From NCBI RefSeq assembly GCF_011813015.1, contig NZ_QHLQ01000010.1:62001-126000 (forward strand): a stretch of 64,000 nucleotides of DNA, given 5' to 3'. The notes under the pieces are model-generated. The model was not told where the DNA came from. It saw only the letters and a program-made list of their open reading frames with translations, and searched no databases. Position 1 is the first letter of the stretch. The number at the start of each line of letters is the position of its first letter. A program made the translations under genes and the position numbers. The DNA is from Parasedimentitalea denitrificans. Lineage in GTDB: Bacteria; Pseudomonadota; Alphaproteobacteria; Rhodobacterales; Rhodobacteraceae. This document shows positions 9,185-17,013 of the stretch, in pieces.

Positions 9185-9598
9185 CTAAACGGCCGTAAAG
9201 ATCAGCACGCCGGCACTGGCCAGTGACAGCTCATAGGTGGCCTCGCCATTGTGGCTGCCGGCATATTCCAACGCAGTGACCTGAAACGCACCCGCGACGA
9301 TACCAAAGTCTGGGATAATCACCTGAAAATCCGGGGTTTCACCGTCAAAGAACAATTGCCGCGCCCGTTCATCCGATCCCGCATCGCGAAACACACCAGA
9401 GCCTGAAATTGATGCGGACCTGACCCCAGCACCGGCCAGCAGCTCGCGCCAGCCGCCCTGACTTTCCAGACTGGTGACATCCACCGTTTCCGCATTAAAA
9501 CTGACCCGCGTGGCGCGCAGCCCCGCAAGGGTTTCGAACTGGCCGTCCCCGGTCATATCCACTTTGACCAAAAGGTCTTTGCCGTTTTGGGCTGTCAT
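9185..9598 (-). CDS. GTA gp9 major tail protein
   Basis: This 137-residue protein is the tail tube subunit (TP901-1 major tail family). It opens with MTAQNGKDLLVKVD and has the typical VSFNAETVDVTSLES region and a C-terminal beta-rich half. The start at 9598 has a GGAG at good distance and is preferred over the longer reading to 9625. Copy C of the palindromic repeat lies just upstream, between this gene and gp8. Confidence 0.9.
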   Translation of the reverse strand: MTAQNGKDLLVKVDMTGDGQFETLAGLRATRVSFNAETVDVTSLESQGGWRELLAGAGVRSASISGSGVFRDAGSDERARQLFFDGETPDFQVIIPDFGIVAGAFQVTALEYAGSHNGEATYELSLASAGVLIFTAV

Positions 9599-9642
9599 CG
9601 CGCTTCTCCATTGCTTCCAAATCACTGCACATCATTTTCAGA

Positions 9643-9720
9643 TCGCCCGGCACCGCCGGGCAGCGCCTGACCTTCCCCCGGGAAGGCGCTTTGCACCTCC
9701 CCAAGGTCAGGCGCCGCCCT
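9643..9720. repeat. Dispersed palindromic repeat, copy C (gp8-gp9 gap)
   Basis: A 78-base copy with the most regular fold of the four. CGCCCGGC...GCCGGGC is followed by a perfect 12-bp outer stem (GCGCCTGACCTT with AAGGTCAGGCGC) around CTTCCCCCGGGAAG. It takes up nearly all of the space between the end of gp8 and the start of gp9. Confidence 0.87.
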
Positions 9721-9734
9721 ATACTCCTTGGTGC

Positions 9735-10133
9735 TTACTCATCCTCAACCCGTGCCCTAAACCGCAGATCGATCCTGCGACTGCCGTTGCTCATCCGGCG
9801 GGCTTGAGCGCGATCAAACCAAAGGCCGATCAGCGCCCCGCGTGTCAGAGCCATTGGCGCATTGATCAGCCCATCACAAACCGCCCCGGCCAGCTGCTTT
9901 GCTGATGAAAATCCGGCGCTATCCGAATGAACTGAAACGATAAACCTGTGCAGCGCACCACTTCCAGACACATCCGACCCATCGCGCACCTCCTCGGTTC
10001 CAAGCAGAACATAGGTCTGTGGGACAGTGCCGGTCGGCAGTGCATCATGGATGGCGACTCCCGCCAGATTTGGATCACTGGCCAGATGCTGAAACACAGC
10101 TGATTGCAGCGCTGCAGATAGGGCGTAACTCAT
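9735..10133 (-). CDS. GTA gp8 tail completion protein (DUF3168)
   Basis: The 132-residue product belongs to the DUF3168 family that joins head to tail in GTA particles. The signature VAIHDALPTGTVPQTYVLLG and the C-terminal RRIDLRFRARVEDE are both present. It overlaps the gp7 stop by four bases (ATGA), so the pair is coupled. Confidence 0.9.
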   Translation of the reverse strand: MSYALSAALQSAVFQHLASDPNLAGVAIHDALPTGTVPQTYVLLGTEEVRDGSDVSGSGALHRFIVSVHSDSAGFSSAKQLAGAVCDGLINAPMALTRGALIGLWFDRAQARRMSNGSRRIDLRFRARVEDE

Positions 10134-10468
10134 GCCGAGACCTCCTCTTGTACAAAGCAGGTCAGATAGCGTCCGCTATCATCTGCCTCGGCGACCGCGT
10201 GGATCAGGAACAGCCGAGCGCCTTCGCGGAACCGCTGATCCGGTCGTGGGCGACTGGCAGATCCTACTGGTGTAGCCCGCACCGTGATCCGATAGCGTTG
10301 CAACGACAGATCCGCGCCACCCTGCACTTTACTGCGCCCCGCAAGTGACTGAATTTCAGCCCAAACTTCACCCAAGCCCTCCCACTCCTCCACAAATCCG
10401 CCACTACCATCACTGGCGCGCTGTGGGTCCTCTAGTGTCAAACGGCGGGATAGAACCGGCGTCCTCAT
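10130..10468 (-). CDS. GTA gp7 head closure protein
   Basis: This is a small phage head-tail joining protein of 112 residues. It begins with LSRRLTLEDPQRASDGSGGFVEEW, a typical head-closure N-terminus, followed by a beta-barrel core with RYRITVRATP. It overlaps both gp6 (ATGA) and gp8. The length is normal and no lesion is seen. Confidence 0.88.
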   Translation of the reverse strand: MRTPVLSRRLTLEDPQRASDGSGGFVEEWEGLGEVWAEIQSLAGRSKVQGGADLSLQRYRITVRATPVGSASRPRPDQRFREGARLFLIHAVAEADDSGRYLTCFVQEEVSA

Positions 10469-11064
10469 TGCATCCGCCCCAGACTAAGCCGAACCACCCG
10501 GTAACGTTCGATCAGGCTAGTGACGCCAAACGGCATACAGCCGCCCGACAACCCCGTATCATCCCGGTATTGGTAATAATGCGCCGCCAACATCAGAACC
10601 GCCTGCCCCAGATCCGCCGGGAGCGCCCCCCAACCAGCCCCCATGCCTGCGGTCATCGAAATGCGCACCGCTCCACCAGTTGCCACTGTCGGCAACACCC
10701 CACCCGAGGCACAAAGCTGTGGCTTTTGACTATCTGCAATCAAACGATACTGATCAGGCGCCAATGTCTGCTCAACCGCATCAGCATCTATCATCACAAC
10801 CGAGCCAATCGTGGTGACAGGCACCAGCGGTAGCGGCTGGGCCACCGGGTCCTGCCACTGGTGCAAGTTCAGGTCGAATTGGCGTGAAATCAACACCTTG
10901 CCGGTCCTTGCTTCTATCGAAGCTACAGCCGCCCGTAGAAAACTGATCAGAACCTCATCCTGCAGGCTGGCTTCTCCAAACCCGGTTCCCAGCCGTAAAT
11001 GCGCCTTGAACGGCTCCAGCGGCAGCGCGGCTTCGGGCACCGGCGTCTGTTCGGTCAACATCAT
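10465..11064 (-). CDS. GTA gp6 head-tail connector (gp6/phiE125 gp8 type)
   Basis: The 199-residue protein is the adaptor ring that sits under the portal. It begins with acidic LTEQTPVPEAALPLEPFKAHLRL and has the conserved EVLISFLRAAVASIEARTGKVL helix and the LPLVPVTTIGSV segment. Three possible starts stand in tandem (GTG ATG ATG). The first ATG is best spaced from a GGAG and was chosen. The 161 bases before it, up to the capsid gene, hold nothing I can recognise. Confidence 0.88.
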   Translation of the reverse strand: MMLTEQTPVPEAALPLEPFKAHLRLGTGFGEASLQDEVLISFLRAAVASIEARTGKVLISRQFDLNLHQWQDPVAQPLPLVPVTTIGSVVMIDADAVEQTLAPDQYRLIADSQKPQLCASGGVLPTVATGGAVRISMTAGMGAGWGALPADLGQAVLMLAAHYYQYRDDTGLSGGCMPFGVTSLIERYRVVRLSLGRMQ

Positions 11065-11228
11065 CACATTACTCCGGAAACTTGCGTCCCCTTGGGACAG
11101 AATTGGATACAGCAGGCGCGCATCTCTCTATGCCGCTCGGACGGAGGGGAGCAGCTGGACGACACAAAGAATGCAATACGCGCCTGCCGACGCAGCCGGG
11201 CTGCCGACCACGTCATCGGTCAGACCAG

Positions 11229-12410
11229 TTAGGTCAGGCCGAATTTCAGCAGCTTGATGGCTGCAAAGTCACTGACATCACCGCCAACCCGCTTGGAGGC
11301 GTAAAACAGCACATGTGGTTTGGCGCTAAAGGGGTCACGAAGCACCCGCAGATCGGGGCGTTCGGCGATGGTGTAACCGGCGGTAAAGTCACCAAACGCA
11401 ATCGAGAAACTGTCGCTGGCAACACCGGACATATCCTCGGCCACCAGAACCGGATATCCCATCAGCCGCGCGGGCTCTCCTGCGGCCAGACCATCTGACC
11501 ATAGGAAGCGACCATCCGCGTCTTTCAACTTACGGATAAGACCAGAGGTCTTTGAATTCATGACAAAAACACCATTAGCTCGATATTCAGCCCCTAGCGC
11601 GTAGACCAGATCAACAATGGCGTCACCATCGCCAATTCCACCATCCGTACCTGTCGCGACATAGCCGATGTTACCCCAGCTCCAACTGTCATTCGCAACT
11701 ACGCCGTGGGTCAAAATACCGGTGGGTTTGTCGATACCATCACCGTTCAGAAACGCCGAAGCCTCAGCCCGCGAGAATTTGTCGGCGATGCGCCCGGCCA
11801 ACCAGGTTTCGATATCAAAGGCGCTATCGTCCAGCAGCCGCTGCGACGCCTTGGGCAGCGCGCTCAGCTCGTGCAGGGGAATGGTGATCCGATCAATCAC
11901 CGGGGTTCCGGTTTCCACCGTCGGGTCAGTTTCTGTAGCCCAGCCAGCGCCAACATCAGTGTGATCGATCAGCACATCATACGAGGTCGCCTCTACCGTG
12001 ACCACGGATGCGATAGACCGGATCGAAGCAGTTGATTGCAACACCGAAGTCACCGTCTCTGATGTCACCGGATCAACCAGATAGCCACCATCACTGTTCA
12101 CTGCGGTAGACAGCGATTTGCCATCCAGTTGCAGCCCTCGCAGCCCGTCATCTTCACCGGATCGAAGATAGGTCATAAAAGCTTTTTGATGCGGCGCACC
12201 GTCATCATTGACAGCAGACAACTACGGACGGGCCGTGATTTGGGTTTTTCGATCCAACATTGTTACTCGCTCTTCGGTCAGTTTCAGTTTCGCCTTGATG
12301 TCATCACGGAACCCTTTGAAATCATCTACAAATCCCTCCATGGACCGTGTCACATCATGTATCAAAGGGGCTGCGTCTGCAGTGGCAGACGAAGGAGTGT
12401 TCTTGCTCAT
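11229..12410 (-). pseudogene. GTA gp5 major capsid protein with in-frame amber codon
   Basis: This is the HK97-type capsid gene, 393 codons from an ATG at 12410 with a good AGGA. Codon 63 is TAG (12224-12222), leaving a 62-residue acidic, helical N-terminal piece and a 330-codon remainder in the same frame. The remainder opens with a TTG directly after the stop and holds the whole capsid fold (DIETWLAGRIADKFSRAEASAFLNGDG, GGDVSDFAAIKLLKF). In HK97-type capsids the N-terminal segment is a scaffold removed by the prohead protease, encoded just upstream here as gp4. Simple inactivation is most likely. Read-through or re-initiation at the TTG, giving separate scaffold and shell proteins, cannot be excluded. 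Confidence 0.85.
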
Positions 12411-12444
12411 CTGAGTGTCCTGTTTGGTTAAAATCCTGCCCTGA

Positions 12445-13002
12445 TCAGGGCTTTGCGATCTGGAGCCGGGCCTGTGCCAAAACGGCAGCCAGATCCCGTA
12501 GCGCCGATGTCACCGGATCATCCGCCCCCTTGCCCGTAACCCGCGCTGTCGGCAGCATCGGAAAGGTCACCAGCGATACCTCCCACAGCTCTACCTCACT
12601 CAGGCGGCGCTCTCCCTTATCGCCCTTGCTGGCACATTTGGTGCGATAGCCTATCGACAACCCGTCAATGGCCCCAGCCGCAATCAGCGCCGCCGCTTCG
12701 GCCCCACGGCGGGTCTCCACCAGCAGGCGCCCCTTGACCCAAAGACCATGCTTGTCCTCGCGTACCTCATCCCAAACGCCAATCGGCTGGGCCGGATCAT
12801 GTTGCCACAGCATCTTGACCTTGCCGCCCCGCGCCATCAGCGCGGCAAGCGAGTTGGCATAGGCACCGGGCATGACCACATCGCCGCTTTGATCAACCTC
12901 ACCAAACCGGCTGGCGTAACCCTCTATCACCTGGCCTTCGGTCAGGCTAAGCCCCGATTGACAGGCGATAAATTCATGTTCTAGATGGGTTTCTATTTGC
13001 AT
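12445..13002 (-). CDS. GTA gp4 prohead protease
   Basis: This HK97-family serine protease trims the capsid N-terminus during head assembly. The 185-residue product has the conserved GYASRFGEVDQSGDVVMPGA region, the catalytic His in LWQHDP and the nucleophile Ser in DGLSIGY. A well-placed GGGAG precedes the ATG. It lies directly before the capsid gene, as in other GTAs, and appears intact although the capsid gene does not. Confidence 0.92.
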   Translation of the reverse strand: MQIETHLEHEFIACQSGLSLTEGQVIEGYASRFGEVDQSGDVVMPGAYANSLAALMARGGKVKMLWQHDPAQPIGVWDEVREDKHGLWVKGRLLVETRRGAEAAALIAAGAIDGLSIGYRTKCASKGDKGERRLSEVELWEVSLVTFPMLPTARVTGKGADDPVTSALRDLAAVLAQARLQIAKP

Positions 13003-13036
13003 GAGAAACTCCCTTTAACATTCTGTTAACCAACAC

Positions 13037-13255
13037 TTACTGCAGCAACATCAGCGACCTGAGCGTTTGCCCCAGCACCACAGCCGCCACGCCGTAAACC
13101 GCAAACCACAACCGGCGTTCCAGTCGCTCCATCATCTGCTCAATCCGTTCCAGCCGCCGGTTCAGGTGCTCGAGTTGCAGCTGCATCAGCCGCTCGTGCG
13201 CGGCCAATCGCAAACCCGGCGCGCAATCAAACGGAGGCGGCATACCATCACGCAT
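13037..13255 (-). CDS. GTA gp3.5 small membrane-anchored protein
   Basis: A 72-residue protein overlapping the portal gene end by eight bases. It has an amphipathic, Arg/Glu-rich helix (LEHLNRRLERIEQMMERLERR), probably a coiled coil, then a C-terminal membrane segment (FAVYGVAAVVLGQTLRSLMLL). Proteins of this shape occur between portal and protease in GTA clusters; the exact role is not known to me. The ATG at 13255 was chosen because longer readings run into the portal gene. Confidence 0.75.
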   Translation of the reverse strand: MRDGMPPPFDCAPGLRLAAHERLMQLQLEHLNRRLERIEQMMERLERRLWFAVYGVAAVVLGQTLRSLMLLQ

Positions 13256-14429
13256 CCCCGGGCTCTCCTTCCTCTGCCGGCAGACCCAACAGGCGGCGCT
13301 TTTCACTGCGGTTCAAAAACTCGGCAGCCGCCACCCGCGCCCATTGCGCATCCCGTTCCGATGACAAGGCCGCCACCTGATCCAGGTCTGGTTTCAATGT
13401 CAGTACCGCGCCATCAAACCCCGACAACCAATCTACCAGTGCCGCCGCTACACGCGTTACCAACGGCACCACTGTTAGCCGATAGAAGGCGCGGTGTGCC
13501 TCTTGGTAGTTGGCATAGGTCGCATCCCCCTGGATCCCCAACAGCATCGGCGGCACCCCAAAGGCTAGCGCGATTTCCCGTGCTGCGGCTTCCTTGGTTT
13601 TCTGGAACTCCATGTCGCTGGGCGAAAACCCCATCGGTTTCCAGTCTAAGCCCCCCTCTAGAACCATCGGGCGACCGGCATTGCGTGCACCCTGAAAATT
13701 CGCCTCAATCTCGTCACTTAGACGGCGGAACTGGTCATCTGCCATGCTGCCGCTGCCATCACTGTCCTTCCAGACCAGCGCACCAGATGGGCGCGCCGCA
13801 TTATCCAGCAACGCCTTGGACCAACGTGAAGCACTGTTGTGCACATCCACCGCCATCGCCGCCGCCTGTAATGGCGATAGGCCGTAATGATCATCTTGCG
13901 GGTGGAAACTCTTGATGTGACAGATCGCGGGTCTGGCCCCGGTCAGGCCAAAGTGATGCTTGCGACCGCCGACCTTATAATCATAGCCCATAGGCCAACC
14001 ATCAGCGCCCGGCACTACCGACATCCGATCCGAGCGCAAGACGTGCAGCTCTAGCGGCAATCCCTGTTCATCCGCCACTGCCTCGACATAGGTATTGCCG
14101 GTTAGCAGCAGCTGTCCAAACAGCGCCTCTAGCAGCTCGGCCTGCCCCTGAGCGGCATTTGGCCGGGCCAGCAGCGTCAACACCGGATGCTGCTCAAACC
14201 GCTGGACCTGATCCTGCAACACCAGTGGCAGCGCGGCTGCGGCCTCGGCAATCAGTTTAACACAGCGAAACCCAACCGGATTGCCAGCAAAGCCACTGCG
14301 GATCATGGATTGACTGTCACGTGGGCTCCAGGCGGCGCTCCCGGCGCCCTGCCAGGCCACCACGCGGGCGGCTGCACTTGCCTTCTGCTCGATAGGCTGT
14401 TGTTTGCGCCGAAACACGTCAAAGACCAT
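13248..14429 (-). CDS. GTA gp3 portal protein
   Basis: The portal is the 12-fold ring through which DNA enters the head. The 393-residue sequence is full length for the HK97 portal family, with NPVGFRCVKLIAEAAAALPL near the N-terminus, LLTGNTYVEAV in the stem region and FGVPPMLLGIQGDATYANYQEAHRAFY near the C-terminus. Two ATGs stand two codons apart; the second has proper spacing from GAGGA. A 206-base gap with a terminator-like hairpin separates it from the terminase gene. Confidence 0.93.
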   Translation of the reverse strand: MVFDVFRRKQQPIEQKASAAARVVAWQGAGSAAWSPRDSQSMIRSGFAGNPVGFRCVKLIAEAAAALPLVLQDQVQRFEQHPVLTLLARPNAAQGQAELLEALFGQLLLTGNTYVEAVADEQGLPLELHVLRSDRMSVVPGADGWPMGYDYKVGGRKHHFGLTGARPAICHIKSFHPQDDHYGLSPLQAAAMAVDVHNSASRWSKALLDNAARPSGALVWKDSDGSGSMADDQFRRLSDEIEANFQGARNAGRPMVLEGGLDWKPMGFSPSDMEFQKTKEAAAREIALAFGVPPMLLGIQGDATYANYQEAHRAFYRLTVVPLVTRVAAALVDWLSGFDGAVLTLKPDLDQVAALSSERDAQWARVAAAEFLNRSEKRRLLGLPAEEGEPGDA

Positions 14430-14590
14430 GACCATTCCTCATTTTCACCTTCGGAGCTGGGGTGCCCCTTTGCTGAAAACAAATATCGTGAATGACAGCT
14501 AAGATTTCCGATCCAGACCGTACGGCGGGTGCGCAACACCCTGGCGTCAGACAGCACGGCCCCTGTTTCTTTTTGCTGAAAATACTCAAA

Positions 14591-14618
14591 AACCGCCCGC
14601 CTGAACTGACGGGCGGTT
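14591..14618 (-). terminator. Terminator-like hairpin between GTA gp2 and gp3
   Basis: Nine-bp arms (AACCGCCCG / CGGGCGGTT) enclose a 10-nt loop and are followed on the gene strand by a short T run. It sits just downstream of the terminase stop, inside what should be one GTA operon. Confidence 0.65.
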
Positions 14619-14635
14619 AATTGAAACCACAAGGA

Positions 14636-15939
14636 TTACAACATCCTAAGCCGTGGTCTTTGCAGTATCGATGCGGGCTGAATGATCAGATCATGCAGCG
14701 CCCAGACCAAGGCATCCACCCGATCCGGAGAGCCGCCGCCCTGAAACCCTTGCGGGGTCATCTGGCTCATCTGTTGCTCCAAATCGCCCAAACCCGGCAG
14801 GTGATACACCCGCGCCTGTTCGTACAGAGCGGCCACCGGTTCGGCGCGCGCAGATTTGCCGCGACTGGCGTGCAAGGATTTGTAGGGCACCAGCGGGTCC
14901 ACCTGACGCAACACAGTCTCGACCAGTGCGCCGCCCTGGTTGACCTCTGCCACCAAGCGATCTGCACCGAACTCTTGCATCGCGGCAATCGCCGCCTGTG
15001 CCCAGACAAGCGGGCCACCCCCCTGCACCGTGCGGTCCGCCAGTACATAGGCACGCCAATCCTGCACAAGGCCCTGCAAGGCGGCCCCGACAACCACAAT
15101 ACCACAAGCATCCGAAGCCTTGCCCGCGCTGACAGCCGGATCGACAGCCACCACAACCCGGTCCAGTGTTGGGGCGCGGTCCACCAGCGCTGATTGCAGC
15201 ATGTCGTCCGTCCACAGCGCCCCTTCGATGTCTGCCAACAGCACCCCGTCCAGCTCTTGCTGGCCCAGTCGTGTCCCCGCATAGCGCCTGCGCACCTCGG
15301 CCAGAAACGAGAGTGCCAGATTGGCGCGGTTTGCCTCGGTTGGGGCGTGGGTCTGTACGGTAGACGACAGGCCAAGGATCTCGCGCAGCACTGGCACATT
15401 GCGCGGCGTGGTGGTCACACACATGCGCGGGTCCCGCCCTAGCCGCAGGGCAAACTGCAACATATCCCAGCTAGAGCGCGCCTTTTTCCATTTGGCCAGC
15501 TCATCCGCCCAGGCGGCGTCGAACTGCGGCCCGCGCAGGGCTTCGGGGTCGTGCGCCGAAAAGGCCTGCGCGGTGGCGCCATTGGCCCAGATCAGCTTGC
15601 GCTCGCCAGCCTTCCACGTGGGGCGACGATCAGGGGGGGGGAACAAGCAAGGATACCGCTGTCGCCCAAGATCATCACGTCGCGCACCTGATCATAGGTT
15701 TCCCCCAGCAGCGCCACACGACGGGCAGCGCCTGCATCCATTGGCAGGCTGCCCTCAACCTGACTGCGCACCCATTCGGCACCGGCGCGGGTTTTCCCTG
15801 CTCCACGCCCACCAAGAATGATCCAGGCGCGCCAATCGCCACCCGGCGGCATCTGATGCGGCAAGGCCCACTGATCAAACAGATAGGGCAGCGCGATCAG
15901 CAGCTCATCCGTCAGTTCCTCCAGAAACATCTCGCTCAT
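14636..15939 (-). pseudogene. GTA gp2 large terminase, frameshift at a C9 tract
   Basis: The terminase packs DNA into GTA heads. The N-terminal part (15939 to about 15640) carries the Walker A motif in ILGGRGAGKTRAGAEW. The C-terminal part (about 15640 to 14636) carries the ATPase and nuclease regions (FDAAWADELAKW, VVVAVDPAVSAGKASDACGIVV). The two lie in different frames. They meet at a run of nine C on the gene strand (15641-15633), just after ILACSPP. Seven or ten C would join them. Homopolymer slippage, a real mutation or a sequencing error are all possible. The N-terminus overlaps gp1. Confidence 0.87.
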
Positions 15940-16261
15940 CACAGCAGGCACGAAGGGTAGCAAGTCGGCAGCGCAAATCCCCGCGCAGCTGGTCGAGGTC
16001 CAGCGAGGGGCCTGTTTCGGCGAGGGAGGCGAATTGGCTGCTTTGTGCGACAAGGGTTTTCTCCACTTTCTGACAGTCCCGGATAAGCCCCTCTAGCTTG
16101 GCGATTTGTGGTTTTGAGATGTCGCCGCCCACCTCTTGGTCTGCTTCCAACTGTTCCCGCAGGGCCTCGGCCACGTTGCGCAAACGTTGGATGGAATCCT
16201 GTAAAGACCTGAGCAGATCAGCGGTTTTTTCGATTTGGGGAGTCAGTGGGTTTTGCACCAT
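15905..16261 (-). CDS. GTA gp1, small coiled-coil protein (putative small terminase role)
   Basis: This is the first gene of the GTA cluster, a 118-residue protein with a long Leu/Glu/Gln-rich coiled-coil helix (about residues 10-50) and a second helix around IAKLEGLIRDCQKVEKTL. By position and shape it matches gp1 of Rhodobacterales GTAs, thought to serve as the small terminase subunit. The ATG at 16261 follows a CAGG at proper spacing and is preferred over an ATG 11 codons earlier. Its 3' end overlaps the terminase start by 35 bases. Confidence 0.8.
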   Translation of the reverse strand: MVQNPLTPQIEKTADLLRSLQDSIQRLRNVAEALREQLEADQEVGGDISKPQIAKLEGLIRDCQKVEKTLVAQSSQFASLAETGPSLDLDQLRGDLRCRLATLRACCDERDVSGGTDG

Positions 16262-16441
16262 AACCTGAGGTTCCTCATGCGATGTGATCCGCATGAGAGA
16301 CGCAAAGACGGCCAGCGGGGGTTAGCCTAGGCCGTCTGGATGTCTTCCAACTGCAATTCAACCTATAGGGGAAATTTGCGTAAAAGTCAAGGTTTGAAGG
16401 CTGGGGAGCGTACGGTGGGGTGGCAACAGGCTGTTATGACC

Positions 16442-16834
16442 TCATCCGCCAGAGCTGATCTCAAGGCTGACAGAGACGTTCAGCTTGTTGCCGTCCAGAT
16501 CACGTACATAGGCGCCGTAGTAATCCGGGTGATAGCTGCGCGGGCCGGGTTTGCCCTCATCCATGCCGCCACACGCTAGCGCTGTTGCGTGAAACGCCCG
16601 TACAGCGGCCGCATCCGGTGCATAGAACATGAACTGGGTGCCATTGCCGAAGGTGGCCGGTTGGTCGTTAAAGGGTACGATGAGAAACACGCTTATTCGC
16701 CCATCAGCGCCAGCATAGCCCATTTCGCGCGGTTCAGTCAGGACACGGCGCATGCCGATGTTTGCCAAAACAGTGTCGTAGAACTGCGTGGCGGCGGTGA
16801 TGTCATTGGTGCCGATGCAGACGCCTGATAGCAT
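16442..16834 (-). CDS. VOC-fold protein (glyoxalase/bleomycin-resistance family)
   Basis: A 130-residue, single-domain protein with two beta-alpha-beta-beta-beta modules of the vicinal oxygen chelate fold. It begins MLSGVCIGTNDITAATQFYD, typical of the family, and ends with YYGAYVRDLDGNKLNVS, where the Asp-Gly-Asn precedes the last metal-side strand. The substrate cannot be predicted. It lies between the GTA cluster and mltG, on the same strand as both, but separated from mltG by a repeat and a terminator. Confidence 0.85.
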   Translation of the reverse strand: MLSGVCIGTNDITAATQFYDTVLANIGMRRVLTEPREMGYAGADGRISVFLIVPFNDQPATFGNGTQFMFYAPDAAAVRAFHATALACGGMDEGKPGPRSYHPDYYGAYVRDLDGNKLNVSVSLEISSGG

Positions 16835-16875
16835 ATTTTCTGGATCCTTTTCAGTTGAGCTTTCGGTCAGTATCG

Positions 16876-16955
16876 AGGGCAGCGCTTGACCTTGGGGAGG
16901 CGTGTAAGCGCCTTCCCGTGGGGAAGGTCAGGCGCGGCCCGGCGGTGCCGGGCAA
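16876..16955. repeat. Dispersed palindromic repeat, copy D (inverted, outside GTA)
   Basis: An 80-base copy in the opposite orientation to copies A-C, located in the gap between mltG and the VOC gene. It keeps both stems: CCGGCGGTGCCGG at one end and GCGCTTGACCTT pairing with AAGGTCAGGCGC. Its plus-strand reading gives SAFPWGRSGAARRCR, the same peptide as the other copies. Confidence 0.85.
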
Positions 16956-16973
16956 GTGAAATAGATACAAAAA

Positions 16974-16991
16974 AGGGCGCCGAAGCGCCCT
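16974..16991 (-). terminator. Rho-independent terminator of mltG
   Basis: A 7-bp stem AGGGCGC / GCGCCCT with a tetraloop, followed on the minus strand by a run of T. It ends 23 bases beyond the mltG stop. Confidence 0.85.
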
Positions 16992-17013
16992 CTTCTCTCG
17001 ACCTGCGGCCAAA

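Noticed and set aside
13067-13915. 282-codon plus-strand frame opposite the portal gene
   Set aside because: The portal protein on the other strand is unmistakable; the plus-strand product is Pro/His-rich noise.
1905-16261. Intact prophage
   Set aside because: There is no integrase, repressor, replication or lysis gene, and gene content and order equal the Rhodobacterales GTA.
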